A stretch of DNA of 64,000 nt from Streptomyces ferrugineus (lineage in GTDB: Bacteria; Actinomycetota; Actinomycetes; Streptomycetales; Streptomycetaceae), in NCBI RefSeq assembly GCF_015160855.1, contig NZ_CP063373.1, forward strand, positions 5,890,001-5,954,000. Reading direction: 5' to 3'. A program made the position numbers and the translations under genes. The notes beneath the pieces were generated by a model that was not told where the DNA came from, made no database searches, and was given only the letters and a program-made list of their open reading frames with translations. Of this stretch, positions 19,910 through 28,546 are shown piece by piece (the stretch's first letter is position 1; each line of letters opens with the position of its first letter).

Positions 19910-21046
19910 ATGACCAGCACACTCGAACACCCCACAGTCCAGCAGCAGCCCCCGGTCCGCGCCGTCACCGGTGTCCTCGACATCGACGCGAACGGAAAGG
20001 GGCACCTGCGCGCTCAGAACCTGCTGCCCTCGCCCGCCGACCTCCAGGTCTCCCCCGCACTGATCCGCAAGTACGGCCTGCGCAAGGGCGACCTCGTCGA
20101 CGGCGTGCGCGGCACCCAGCGCGCCCTCACCGAAGTCGCCCGCGTGGGCGGCCGCACCCCGGACAGCAGCCGTCGCCGCTTCGGCGAGCTGACGCCGCTT
20201 CACCCGCGTGAGCGCATCCGGCTCGAACACCCGGCGTCCGGTCTCACCGGCCGGGTCGCCGACCTGATCGCCCCTGTCGGCAAGGGCCAGCGCGGCCTGA
20301 TCGTGGCACCGCCCAAGACCGGCAAGACGGTCCTCCTGACGCAGATCGCGGCCGCCGTCGCCGGCAACCATCCCGAGTGCCGGCTGATGGTGGTGCTCCT
20401 CGACGAACGCCCGGAGGAAGTCACCGACATGCGGCGCTCGGTGCGCGGCGAGGTGTACGCCTCGACCTTCGACCGGGCGCCCAAGCAGCACATCGCGCTG
20501 GCCGAGCTCGTCATCGAACGGGCCAAGCGGCTCGTCGAGGCGGGCGAGGACGTCGTCATCCTGCTGGACTCCCTGACCCGGCTGTGCCGGGCGCACAACA
20601 ACGCGGCCGCCTCCGGTGGCCGCACCCTCAGCGGCGGCGTTGACGCGGCCGCGCTGCACGGGCCGAAGCGGTTCTTCGGTGCCGCGCGCCTCGCCGAGGA
20701 GGGCGGTTCGCTCACCATCCTCGCCACGGCCCTGGTGGAGACCGGCTCCCGGGCCGACGACTTCTACTTCGAGGAGCTCAAGAGCACCGGCAACATGGAG
20801 CTGCGGCTGAGCCGGGACCTCGCCTCCCGCCGCGTCTTCCCCGCCGTCGACATCAACCCGTCCGGCACCCGCCGCGAGGAACTCCTCCTGCCCCAAGCCG
20901 AGTTGACCGCCGTACGCGGACTGCGCCGGGCCCTGCAGACCCGGGACGGCCAGACCACCCTGGAAACCCTTCTGGAGCGGATGCGGGAGACACCCGACAA
21001 CGCCACGTTCCTCCGGCGGATCCAGCCGACGCTGCCCGGCGAGTGA
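19910..21046 (+). CDS. rho: Short Rho-type transcription terminator paralogue
   Basis: 378 residues, ATG with GAAAGGA upstream. The Rho core is complete: N-terminal OB-like domain (about 17-70), Walker A APPKTGKT (133-140), VLLDERPEEVTDM, Walker B VVILLDSLTRLCRAHN (D220, S221), and HGPKRFFGAARLAEEGGSLT with the Q and R loops. DINPSGTRREELLL lies near the end. It lacks the long Arg/Asp/Asn-rich insertion that makes the housekeeping actinobacterial Rho about 600-700 residues, so this is a second, short Rho. In the RNA-binding RNP1 stretch the usual G-F/Y-G-F-L-R reads GKGHLR, losing both aromatic residues. It may have altered RNA specificity or act as a competitor. Confidence 0.92.
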   Translation: MTSTLEHPTVQQQPPVRAVTGVLDIDANGKGHLRAQNLLPSPADLQVSPALIRKYGLRKGDLVDGVRGTQRALTEVARVGGRTPDSSRRRFGELTPLHPRERIRLEHPASGLTGRVADLIAPVGKGQRGLIVAPPKTGKTVLLTQIAAAVAGNHPECRLMVVLLDERPEEVTDMRRSVRGEVYASTFDRAPKQHIALAELVIERAKRLVEAGEDVVILLDSLTRLCRAHNNAAASGGRTLSGGVDAAALHGPKRFFGAARLAEEGGSLTILATALVETGSRADDFYFEELKSTGNMELRLSRDLASRRVFPAVDINPSGTRREELLLPQAELTAVRGLRRALQTRDGQTTLETLLERMRETPDNATFLRRIQPTLPGE

Positions 21047-21137
21047 CACGCCACGGGCATCGCCCGTCCGGGTGCAGGCGCGCCCCGAACGGCCCGGGCA
21101 GCGCGGCACGAGGCCGGTCCGTTCCTACGTTGGCGAT

Positions 21138-22310
21138 ATGAAGATCGGATTTACTTCCCGGGCCCTTGTGTCCGTCTGTGCGCTCTGCGCGACGGGACTA
21201 CTGGCGCTCGCGCCCACCGCCGCGGTCGCCCGCACCGGGCACGACCCCGAACCGCCCGGCGAACCCCGGGCAGCGGCGGCCCCACGGCCCTCGCTGCTGT
21301 ACCGGTCCGGCATCCATGTGCGGCCGCATGCCGGGGCGCCCCGGGTACCGCGGGTCTCCGCCCTGTCGTGGCTGGTGGCGGACGCGGACACCGGCGAGAT
21401 CCTCGCCGCGTACGACGCGCACCGCAAGCTGCCGCCCGCCAGCACCCTCAAGACGCTGTTCGCCCTCACCCTGCTGCCGACCCTGCCCGCCGGCGTGCCG
21501 CACACCGTGCGCGAGCAGGAGCTGGCCGGGATCGGGGCCGGGAGCAGTCTGGTCGGGGTCGCCGAGGGACGTACGTACCGCATCGCCGATCTGTGGCGCG
21601 GGGTGTTCCTCAGCTCGGGCAACGACGCCGTGCGGGTGCTGGCCGCGCTGAACGGCGGCTGGCGCTCCACGGCCGAGCGGATGCAGGCCAAGGCGCGTTC
21701 GCTGGGCGCCCTCGACACACGGGTGCTGTCACCGGACGGCTACGACACGCCCGGCCAGGTGTCGTCGGCGTACGACCTGGCGGTGTTCGGCCGGGCGGGG
21801 CTGCGCAACGCGGAGTTCGCGCGGTACTGCGGCACGGCCGAGGCGAAGTTCCCGGGCGGGGGCGGCTGGGAGTACCCGATCCACAACACCAACCGGCTGC
21901 TGACCGGGGCGGGCGGCGTGACCCCGTATCCAGGGCTGATCGGCATCAAGAACGGCTACACCAGCAAGGCGGGCAACACGCTCGTCGCCGCTGCCCGCCG
22001 GGGCGGTCGCACCCTCGTGGTGACGGTGCTCAACCCCCGGTCGGGCGGCGGCTTCGCGGTCTACGAGGAGGCCGCCGAGCTGCTCGACTGGGGGTTCGGC
22101 GCCGCCGGCCGGGTCGATCCGGTGGGCTCGCTCGACGGCCTGCGGGCCAAGCCGAGGCCGGGTCCGGCGACGGTTCCCGTGGCGGCGGTGGGGTCCGAGG
22201 GCGAGGCCGGCTGGGCGGAGGCCTGCGCTGTCGCGGGCGCCGCCGGGGTCGGGGCCGGTGCCGTGTCGCTCGTGACGCGCGGCAAGGTCGAGCGGCCGGA
22301 GCCCGGCTGA
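21138..22310 (+). CDS. Secreted D-alanyl-D-alanine carboxypeptidase (S11)
   Basis: 390 residues. A signal peptide (1-31) is followed by a penicillin-binding S11 domain with PASTLKTLF (SxxK nucleophile Ser, Lys), LSSGNDAV (SxN) and GIKNGYTSKAGN, the usual KTG read here as KNG. After a Pro/Ala linker a hydrophobic stretch near the end (ACAVAGAAGVGAGAVSLV) and basic tail anchor it in the membrane. It would trim stem peptides of peptidoglycan on the outer face. The last 250 bp lie antisense to the end of the glycosyltransferase gene. Confidence 0.9.
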   Translation: MKIGFTSRALVSVCALCATGLLALAPTAAVARTGHDPEPPGEPRAAAAPRPSLLYRSGIHVRPHAGAPRVPRVSALSWLVADADTGEILAAYDAHRKLPPASTLKTLFALTLLPTLPAGVPHTVREQELAGIGAGSSLVGVAEGRTYRIADLWRGVFLSSGNDAVRVLAALNGGWRSTAERMQAKARSLGALDTRVLSPDGYDTPGQVSSAYDLAVFGRAGLRNAEFARYCGTAEAKFPGGGGWEYPIHNTNRLLTGAGGVTPYPGLIGIKNGYTSKAGNTLVAAARRGGRTLVVTVLNPRSGGGFAVYEEAAELLDWGFGAAGRVDPVGSLDGLRAKPRPGPATVPVAAVGSEGEAGWAEACAVAGAAGVGAGAVSLVTRGKVERPEPG

Positions 22311-23410
22311 CCGACCGGCAGCCACAGCAGCAGGCCCAGTGTGATCCAGGCGTAGGTGTTGCTGCCGAGGAAGCCGTCGGCACCGGAGGCGTCGTCGAAC
22401 CACAGCCACACCACGCTGGTGCACAGCACCGCGTACAGGGCGGCGGCGACGCGGCGATGTCCGTCGCGGACCAGGACGGCGAAGGACGGCAGCAGCCACA
22501 CCAGATGGTGGACCCACGTGATCGGGCTGACCAGGCAGGCGGTCAGCCCGGTCAGGGCGAACGCCGCCGTCCAGTCCCCCGCCGCGGCCGCCCGTCGCGT
22601 GCGCGCCGCCCAGACGCCGAGGACCAGCAGCACCACGACCGCCCACACCGCGCGGCTCGACACGTCGAGGCGAGCGAGGATGCCTTGCAGCGACTGGTTG
22701 GAGACGTAGTCGAGGCGGCCCACCCGGGTGGTGTCCCACATCGCGTGCGTCCAGTAGAAGCGGGACGCGTCGGGCGCGACCCAGGTTGCCAGCGCCGTCG
22801 CCGCGGCGGCCACGGCCGTCGCCACCGCGGCGGCGCGCCAGCGCCGGGCCACCAGGAGCAGGCCGATGAACGCGGCCGGCGTCAGTTTGATCGCGGCCGC
22901 GAGGCCGATGCCCACACCCGCCCAGCGCTCCCGGCCGGTCGCCAGCAACCAGCAGTCCAGCAGCACCAGGGCCAGCAGCAGGATGTTCACCTGGCCGAAG
23001 CTGAAGGTGTCCCGCAGCGGTTCGAACAGGGCCAGCCCGCACAGGGCGAGCGCACCGCCGTACCAGCCGTGCCGCCGCCAGGCCCGCCCGGCCAGCACGC
23101 GCAGCGCGAAGGCCAGCGCCGCCAGGTTGAGCAGCAGCGCGAGCGCGATGGCGACGTGCAGGTCCACCAGCGCCATGGGCAGCATGACGACGGCGGCGAA
23201 CGGCGGGTAGGTGAAGCCGTACGTCGTGCCCGGCACCCGGTAGTCGTAGATACGGCCGCCGTGGTGGATCCAGCTGTCGACGGTGCCGTAGTAGACGCGC
23301 AGGTCGAACCAGTCCCGCAGCAGCGGCACGGTGGCGGTGAAGACGGTCACGGCGGCGGCGAGGACGAGCACCAGCGCCAGCCGGCCGCGGTCGGTGTGCG
23401 GCGGCCTCAT
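22061..23410 (-). CDS. GT-C membrane glycosyltransferase (GT87-like)
   Basis: 449 residues with about ten membrane helices. After the first helix, RVYYGTVDSWIHHGGRIYDY carries acidic/aromatic residues typical of the catalytic loop of polyprenol-phosphate-mannose-dependent GT87 enzymes. TYPPFAAVVMLP, FSFGQVNILLLALVLLD and SPITWVHHLVWLLPSF are further family marks. It likely mannosylates a lipid or protein on the outer face of the membrane. ATG 23410 overlaps the upstream mptB-like stop as ATGA. Residues after about 366 are Pro/Ala/Ser-rich and entirely antisense to the carboxypeptidase gene, so they are probably an acquired tail. Confidence 0.85.
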   Translation of the reverse strand: MRPPHTDRGRLALVLVLAAAVTVFTATVPLLRDWFDLRVYYGTVDSWIHHGGRIYDYRVPGTTYGFTYPPFAAVVMLPMALVDLHVAIALALLLNLAALAFALRVLAGRAWRRHGWYGGALALCGLALFEPLRDTFSFGQVNILLLALVLLDCWLLATGRERWAGVGIGLAAAIKLTPAAFIGLLLVARRWRAAAVATAVAAAATALATWVAPDASRFYWTHAMWDTTRVGRLDYVSNQSLQGILARLDVSSRAVWAVVVLLVLGVWAARTRRAAAAGDWTAAFALTGLTACLVSPITWVHHLVWLLPSFAVLVRDGHRRVAAALYAVLCTSVVWLWFDDASGADGFLGSNTYAWITLGLLLWLPVGQPGSGRSTLPRVTSDTAPAPTPAAPATAQASAQPASPSDPTAATGTVAGPGLGLARRPSSEPTGSTRPAAPNPQSSSSAASS

Positions 23411-24801
23411 GCGGTGCGCTCCAACACCGGGGCCTGCGCCGCGAGGTGCGCCTGCCACAGGACGACGACGGCGAGCACGCCGCCGGAGACCGCCAGCACC
23501 AGCTGGCCGGCGTCGGCGGAGCCACCGCTGGGCAGCACGGCGAGCGCGAGCACTCCGGTCAGGGCCGCCACCCGGTGCCGTACCGAGGTGCTGGGCGCCG
23601 CGGCGGCGATGAGGAACAGGCCCCACAGCGCGTACCAGGGTCGGATCGCCGGTCCGAAGGCGGCCACCGCGGCCAGGCTCAGGCCGAGCGCGTACACGGG
23701 GCGGGGACGCCAGCGCCACCATATGAGGGCCACAAGGACCGCCGTGAGCACCAGTCCGAGGGTGTGCCACACCGGGACGGCCAGCGGCGCCAGATCGCTG
23801 CCGGCCCGCTCCAGCAGCGAGGCGGTGGCACGGCCGAGCAGGCTGGTGAGCGCCCAGTTCTGCGGGGAGACCGGTGTGTCCAGGGCTCCGATCCAGCCGT
23901 ATCCGGTGCCCGTCACGGCGGTGACGGCGACCGTGGTGGCGGCGGAGGCCGCGGCCGTGGTCAGAACCGCCTTCGCCGGGTGGTGGCCGGCCCGCATCCG
24001 GAGCAGTACGACGGCGACGAGGCCCAGTGCGGCGGGCGCCTTGACCAGCGCGGCCAGCGTGACGAGTACGGCCCCCAGGACGGGCCACCGGCCGAGCGCG
24101 GCGACCAGTCCGGCGCCGAGCAGGCCGAGCATGATGGCGTCGTTGTGGGCGCCGGCGACCAGGTGCAGCAGCACGAGCGGGTTCAGGGCGCCCAGCCACA
24201 GCGCGGCGGACGGGTCGGCTCCGCTGTGCCGGGCCAGTCGGGGCAGCGCGGCCGCCATCAGGGCCACTCCGAGGAGCGCTATCAGCCGCATGCCGAGGAG
24301 TCCGGCGGGCAGTTCGCCGCGGGTCGCGCCGGACAGCGCGGAGGCGACGCCGAGGAACACCGGGCCGTAGGGGGCGGCCGTGTGCCGCCACAGCGGGGCG
24401 ACCTCGTCCGCGAGCGGACCGCCGAGGTGGGAGGGGCCGTACGCGTAGACGTCGATGTGGGCGTCGACCATGGCGCCCTGGGCCAGGTAGCTGTACACGT
24501 CCCGGCTGAACAGCGGCGGCGCGATCAGCAGCGGGGTGGCCCAGACGGCCAGCACCAGCAGCAGGGCGCGCGGGGTCGGCGGGTCGGCGCTGCGCACCAG
24601 GCGGCCGAGCAGCAGCCACGCCGCGATCAGCACAACGACGCCGAAGTAGACGCCGACCAGGCCGAGGGCGGCGTGCACCGAGCTCGGGGCCAGGAGCTCC
24701 CGGACCGGCAGCGCACCGGCCGTCTCACCGCCGAGGGCGAGAACGGCGGTGCCGGCCAGACCGAGTATCTGGCAGCGGCGGAGATCGACGGGGAAAGCCA
24801 T
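23407..24801 (-). CDS. MptB-like polyprenol-phosphomannose-dependent mannosyltransferase
   Basis: 464 residues with about 13 hydrophobic helices. The GT-C signature is in the first large loop: APPLFSRDVYSYLAQGAMVD followed by YGPSHLGGPLADEV and APYGPVFLG. This strongly resembles MptB alpha-1,6-mannosyltransferases of Corynebacteriales and their Streptomyces relatives, which use decaprenyl- or polyprenyl-phosphate mannose. Streptomyces lacks lipoarabinomannan, so the acceptor may be a glycoprotein or phosphatidylinositol mannoside. It is the first gene of a two-gene operon with the GT87-like enzyme. GTG 24810 is an alternative start. Confidence 0.86.
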   Translation of the reverse strand: MAFPVDLRRCQILGLAGTAVLALGGETAGALPVRELLAPSSVHAALGLVGVYFGVVVLIAAWLLLGRLVRSADPPTPRALLLVLAVWATPLLIAPPLFSRDVYSYLAQGAMVDAHIDVYAYGPSHLGGPLADEVAPLWRHTAAPYGPVFLGVASALSGATRGELPAGLLGMRLIALLGVALMAAALPRLARHSGADPSAALWLGALNPLVLLHLVAGAHNDAIMLGLLGAGLVAALGRWPVLGAVLVTLAALVKAPAALGLVAVVLLRMRAGHHPAKAVLTTAAASAATTVAVTAVTGTGYGWIGALDTPVSPQNWALTSLLGRATASLLERAGSDLAPLAVPVWHTLGLVLTAVLVALIWWRWRPRPVYALGLSLAAVAAFGPAIRPWYALWGLFLIAAAAPSTSVRHRVAALTGVLALAVLPSGGSADAGQLVLAVSGGVLAVVVLWQAHLAAQAPVLERTA

Positions 24802-24917
24802 GGCCAACACTCACTCAGCGTGGCAACGCCGAGTGGCCAATAGTTGACGGGGTTCCCTCTGAGGGGAGGCCGTGGTGTGTCCGGCGCGTGATCGTCTGCG
24901 GGTCCGGTGGGGGCTTG

Positions 24918-24948
24918 TCGCGCAGTTCCCCGCGCCCCTTAAGGGCGC
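24918..24948 (-). repeat. Streptomyces interspersed hairpin repeat, copy 1
   Basis: Read on the minus strand it gives GCGCCCTTAAGGGGCGCGGG then GAACTGCGCGA, the same unit as at 27400-27431 in opposite orientation. The first half folds into a GC hairpin of about 7 bp. The GGGGAACTGCGCGAC phrase is familiar from many Streptomyces intergenic regions. On the minus strand it lies downstream of glsA and could act as terminator. Confidence 0.75.
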
Positions 24949-24961
24949 CTCAGTACCCCCT

Positions 24962-25903
24962 CTAGAACACTGACAGGCCCGTCAGTGTCGTGAATCTGTC
25001 CAGGGCCGCCACTCCTGTCACCGAGTTGCCACGCTCGTCCAGGCCCGGACTCCACACACAGAGCGTGCAACGCCCCGGTACCACCGCGATGATGCCGCCG
25101 CCCACGCCGCTCTTGCCCGGGAGTCCCACCCGATACGCGAAGTCGCCTGCCGCGTCATACGTCCCGCAGGTCAGCATGACCGCGTTGATCTGTTTGGCCT
25201 CGCTGCGGGTGAGCAGGCGGGTGCCGTCGGCGCGGACGCCGTGGCGGGCGAGGAAAGAGGTCGCCAGGGCCAGGTCGGCGCAGGATGCCTTGATGGAGCA
25301 CTGGCGGAAGTACTGGTCGAGCAGGGCCGGCACGGGGTTGTCGATGTTGCCGTAGGACGCCATGAAATGGGCGAGTGCGGCGTTGCGGTCGCCGTGCGCC
25401 GTCTCGGAGGCGGCGACGTCCTTGTCGAAGTCCAGCGTCGGGTTGCCGCTCTCGGCGCGCAGGAAGGAGAGGAGTTCGCCGGCCGCGTCTCCGGTACGGG
25501 TCTGAAGGCGGTCGGTGACGACGAGCGCGCCCGCGTTGATGAACGGGTTGCGTGGGATGCCGCTCTCGTACTCGAGCTGGATCAGGGAGTTGAAGGGGTT
25601 GCCGGACGGCTCGCGGCCCACGTGCTCCCAGAGTTCGTCACCCTCGCGGGCCAGGCCGAGCGCGAGGGTGAAGACCTTGGTGATGGACTGCGTGGAGAAC
25701 GGCTCGCGCCAGTCCCCCACGCCGTACACCGTGCCGTCGAGTTCCGCGACGGCCATGCCGAAGGCCCGTGGGTCGCAGGCCGCGAGCGCGGGGATGTAGT
25801 CGGCGGGCCGGCCGCGGCCGGGGGTCCGCTCGATCTCCTCCGCGATGCGCTCCAGGATCGGCTGGAAGGTCAGGGACGACGTCGACGCTGCCATGATCAC
25901 CAT
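24962..25903 (-). CDS. glsA: Glutaminase
   Basis: 313 residues, the usual length of bacterial GlsA, a serine beta-lactamase-like fold that hydrolyses glutamine to glutamate and ammonia. Motifs: YIPALAACDP, GDWREPFSTQSITKVFTLAL (Ser-x-x-Lys catalytic pair), NPFINAGALV, SYGNIDNPVPALLDQYFRQCS, and LPGKSGVGGGI near the C-terminus. ATG 25903 is chosen because GGGAGG lies 5 bases upstream; ATG 25894 would be 14 away. It is the last gene of the asparagine/aspartate module, 49 bp after aspA. Confidence 0.93.
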   Translation of the reverse strand: MVIMAASTSSLTFQPILERIAEEIERTPGRGRPADYIPALAACDPRAFGMAVAELDGTVYGVGDWREPFSTQSITKVFTLALGLAREGDELWEHVGREPSGNPFNSLIQLEYESGIPRNPFINAGALVVTDRLQTRTGDAAGELLSFLRAESGNPTLDFDKDVAASETAHGDRNAALAHFMASYGNIDNPVPALLDQYFRQCSIKASCADLALATSFLARHGVRADGTRLLTRSEAKQINAVMLTCGTYDAAGDFAYRVGLPGKSGVGGGIIAVVPGRCTLCVWSPGLDERGNSVTGVAALDRFTTLTGLSVF

Positions 25904-25952
25904 TGTGCCTCCCCGTCGGTCCCGGTGCGCATCGGCGGATTCGGGTCACGGG

Positions 25953-27362
25953 TCAGGCCAGGGCCTGGCCGCTGCCCGCGACGACCTCCGGGCGCAGCAG
26001 GTCGGCGAGGGTCTCGGCGGGCAACAGGCCCTTCTCCAGGACGAGTTCGGCGACCCCCCGGCCGCTGGCGAGGGCCTCCTTGGCGATGTCGGTGGCGGCC
26101 GTGTACCCGATGTGCGGGTTCAGGGCGGTGACCAGGCCAATGGAGTTCTCCACCGTCCTGCGCAGCGCCTCGGTGTTGGCGGTGATGCCGGCCACGCACC
26201 GCTCGGCGAGGGTCACGCAGGCGTTGCGCAGATGCGTGATGCTCTCCGACAGCGAGTGCAGGATGATCGGCTCGAAGGCGTTGAGCTGGAGCTGGCCGGC
26301 CTCGGCGGCCATGGTGATGGCGACGTCGTTGCCGATCACCTCGAAGGCGACCTGGTTGACGACCTCGGGGATCACCGGATTGACCTTGCCGGGCATGATC
26401 GACGAACCGGCCTGCACCGGCGGCAGGTTGATCTCGTTGAGGCCGGCCCGGGGACCGGAGGAGAGCAGGCGCAGGTCGTTGCAGCTCTTGGACAGCTTGA
26501 CGGCGATGCGCTTGAGGACGCCCGACATCTGGACGAAGGCGCCGCAGTCCTGGGTGGCCTCGACCAGGTTGGCGGCGGTGACCAGCGGCAGCCCGGTGAT
26601 CTCGGCGAGGTGGCGGCGCGCGGACTCGGCGTATCCGGCGTGGGCGTTGAGGCCGGTGCCGATGGCCGTGGCGCCCAGGTTGATCTCATGGATCAACTCG
26701 ACGGCCTCGGCAAGACGGGACCGGTCCTCGTCAATCATGACGGCATACGCGGAGAACTCCTGCCCGAGCGTCATCGGCACCGCGTCCTGCAACTGTGTAC
26801 GGCCCATCTTGAGCACGTCGCGGAACTCGACGGCCTTGCGGGCGAAGGCGTCCTGCAGTACGGACATCGCCTTGAGCAACCCGCGCACCGCGAACACCGT
26901 CGCGATCTTGACGGCGGTCGGGTAGACGTCGTTGGTCGACTGACCGAGGTTGACGTCCTCGTTCGGGTGCAGGTACTCGTACTGCCCCTTCTCATGGCCG
27001 AGCAGCTCCAACGCCCGGTTCGCCACGACCTCGTTGGCGTTCATGTTCGTCGAGGTGCCGGCACCGCCCTGGATGACGTCGACGACGAACTCCTCGTGCA
27101 GCTTGCCGGAGCGGATCTCCCGGCAGGCGGCGACGATCGCGGCGGCCTTCTCCGGCTCCAGCAGCCCGAGCTCCTCGTTGGCGAGGGCAGCGGCCTCCTT
27201 GACGGCGGCGAGGGCGTCGATCAGGTGCGGGTAGGCGGAGATGGGAGTGCCGGTGATGGCGAAGTTCTCGGTGGCGCGCAGGGTGTGGACACCCCAGTAG
27301 GCGTCGGCGGGGACATCGCGGTCGCCGAGCAGGTCGTGTTCGCTGCGGATGACGGCGTTCAT
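25953..27362 (-). CDS. aspA: Aspartate ammonia-lyase
   Basis: 469 residues, the normal aspartase size. Signature GSSIMPGKVNP of the fumarase/aspartase superfamily is present, with the second catalytic-site region QGGAGTSTNMNANEV and HPNEDVNLGQSTND, which favours aspartase over fumarase. It converts aspartate to fumarate plus ammonia, feeding the TCA cycle. It is downstream of asparaginase and upstream of glutaminase on the same strand. A hairpin repeat separates it from asparaginase, so it may also have its own promoter. Confidence 0.93.
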   Translation of the reverse strand: MNAVIRSEHDLLGDRDVPADAYWGVHTLRATENFAITGTPISAYPHLIDALAAVKEAAALANEELGLLEPEKAAAIVAACREIRSGKLHEEFVVDVIQGGAGTSTNMNANEVVANRALELLGHEKGQYEYLHPNEDVNLGQSTNDVYPTAVKIATVFAVRGLLKAMSVLQDAFARKAVEFRDVLKMGRTQLQDAVPMTLGQEFSAYAVMIDEDRSRLAEAVELIHEINLGATAIGTGLNAHAGYAESARRHLAEITGLPLVTAANLVEATQDCGAFVQMSGVLKRIAVKLSKSCNDLRLLSSGPRAGLNEINLPPVQAGSSIMPGKVNPVIPEVVNQVAFEVIGNDVAITMAAEAGQLQLNAFEPIILHSLSESITHLRNACVTLAERCVAGITANTEALRRTVENSIGLVTALNPHIGYTAATDIAKEALASGRGVAELVLEKGLLPAETLADLLRPEVVAGSGQALA

Positions 27363-27399
27363 GAGGAAACGGTTCTTCTTTCTACGAGGGTGAGGGTGA

Positions 27400-27431
27400 G
27401 CGCCCCTTCAGGGGCGCGGGGAACTGCGCGA
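27400..27431 (+). repeat. Streptomyces interspersed hairpin repeat, copy 2
   Basis: GCGCCCCTTCAGGGGCGCGG followed by GGAACTGCGCGA. The first 18 bases form an 8-bp GC stem with a 2-base loop. It lies between asparaginase and aspA and is inverted relative to copy 1, so the two copies bracket aspA-glsA. It could be a partial terminator between the genes, but its recurrence suggests a mobile or repeated intergenic element. Confidence 0.78.
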
Positions 27432-27479
27432 CCAGCCAAATCCGGCCCGCAGCCGCCGTACAGGAAATCCGGCACATCC

Positions 27480-28496
27480 TTAGGCGCAGGCCGAAACAAC
27501 CACCGGCTCCAGCGAACGAACGGGCCGCACACACCCGACCTCCCGCCCGCCACCCAGAAGCGCCTCACCCTGGAACTCGGCGAGCAGCCCCGGATCGACC
27601 CCGGCCCACGCAAGCGCCGCCGCAGCGACAGGCACCCGCGCCCGATTCGCCCCGTCGGCGATCTTCACGGCAACGGCCCGCCCGTCCGGCAGCGCGGCGA
27701 CCTGAACGCCCTCGAAGCCGTCCTTCACCAACAGCCCCGGCACGGCCCGCATCAACGCGGCCACATCCCGCCCGGACCCGGAGGCCATCTCCGCATGCTC
27801 ACGCATCGCATCGGCGACACGCGCCTCCGGCGTCCCCGGCGCGGCGGTGGTGATACGGGCCGCCGCGCGCGCGAGGCCATGCAGCGACACGGAGAACAGC
27901 GGCGCACCGCACCCGTCGACGGTCACCCGAGCGATCCGCTGACCGGTGAGGTCCTCCACGATCTCGGCGATCGCCTGCTGAAGGGGGTGCCCAGGCTCGA
28001 GGTAGTCCTCAAGAGACCAGCCATTGAGCCGGCAGGCGTACAGCATCGCCGCGTGCTTGCCGGAGCAGTTCTGGGCGAGCCGGGAGGGCATGCGGCCCTC
28101 CCGCACCCAGGCGTCGCGCACGACCGGGTCGAACGGCATGTCCGGGACGTTGCGCAGGTGGTCCTCGGTGAGCCCGGCGAGCTCCAGGATCCGCCGCGTC
28201 CCGGCGAGGTGGCGTTCCTCGCCGGAGTGGCTGGCAGCCGCGAGGGACAGCAGATCACCGTCCAGCGGGAGCCCGACGCGCGCCATGGCGACGGCCTGGA
28301 CGGGCTTGAGCGCCGAGCGCGGGTAGAAGGAGGCCTCGATGTCGCCGAGCTGGAACCGGACGTCGCCGTCGTCGCCGAGGACGACGACGGAGCCGTAGTG
28401 GATGCCTTCGATCATTCCGCCGCGTACGAGGTGGGCGACGGGGGCGTGGAGGGGCTCGCGGACAAGGGGTGCGTCCGCTGTGGAACTGCTGTACAT
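27480..28496 (-). CDS. L-asparaginase (type II / AnsA-like of actinobacteria)
   Basis: 338 residues of the thermolabile asparaginase family (Asparaginase_II, PF06089 type). Clues: FQLGDIEASFYPRSALKPVQA, LAAASHSGEERHL, QNCSGKHAAML and VDGCGAPLFSVSLHGLARA. It hydrolyses asparagine to aspartate and ammonia in the cytoplasm; there is no signal peptide. It lies 50 bp downstream of the amino acid permease and upstream of aspA, completing Asn-to-fumarate conversion. The start is ATG 28496. Confidence 0.9.
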   Translation of the reverse strand: MYSSSTADAPLVREPLHAPVAHLVRGGMIEGIHYGSVVVLGDDGDVRFQLGDIEASFYPRSALKPVQAVAMARVGLPLDGDLLSLAAASHSGEERHLAGTRRILELAGLTEDHLRNVPDMPFDPVVRDAWVREGRMPSRLAQNCSGKHAAMLYACRLNGWSLEDYLEPGHPLQQAIAEIVEDLTGQRIARVTVDGCGAPLFSVSLHGLARAAARITTAAPGTPEARVADAMREHAEMASGSGRDVAALMRAVPGLLVKDGFEGVQVAALPDGRAVAVKIADGANRARVPVAAAALAWAGVDPGLLAEFQGEALLGGGREVGCVRPVRSLEPVVVSACA

Positions 28497-28546
28497 CACT
28501 GCCTGGTTGTCGTGGGTCGATGAGGGGTCGTCGACCGGCGCGCGGG

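Noticed and set aside
22314..22383. An rRNA or tRNA gene in the carboxypeptidase/glycosyltransferase region or other gaps
   Set aside because: No cloverleaf, T-loop GGTTCGA or anticodon arm was found in any intergenic gap that I read.
21368..24370. A 1000-codon plus-strand frame across the carboxypeptidase and glycosyltransferases
   Set aside because: It crosses three clear genes in another frame or strand, and its sequence is low in complexity (His/Arg/Gly-rich).
26372..26995. Short minus-strand frames inside aspA rich in Pro, Ser and Arg
   Set aside because: They are out-of-frame readings of aspA, whose own frame carries the full aspartase signature.
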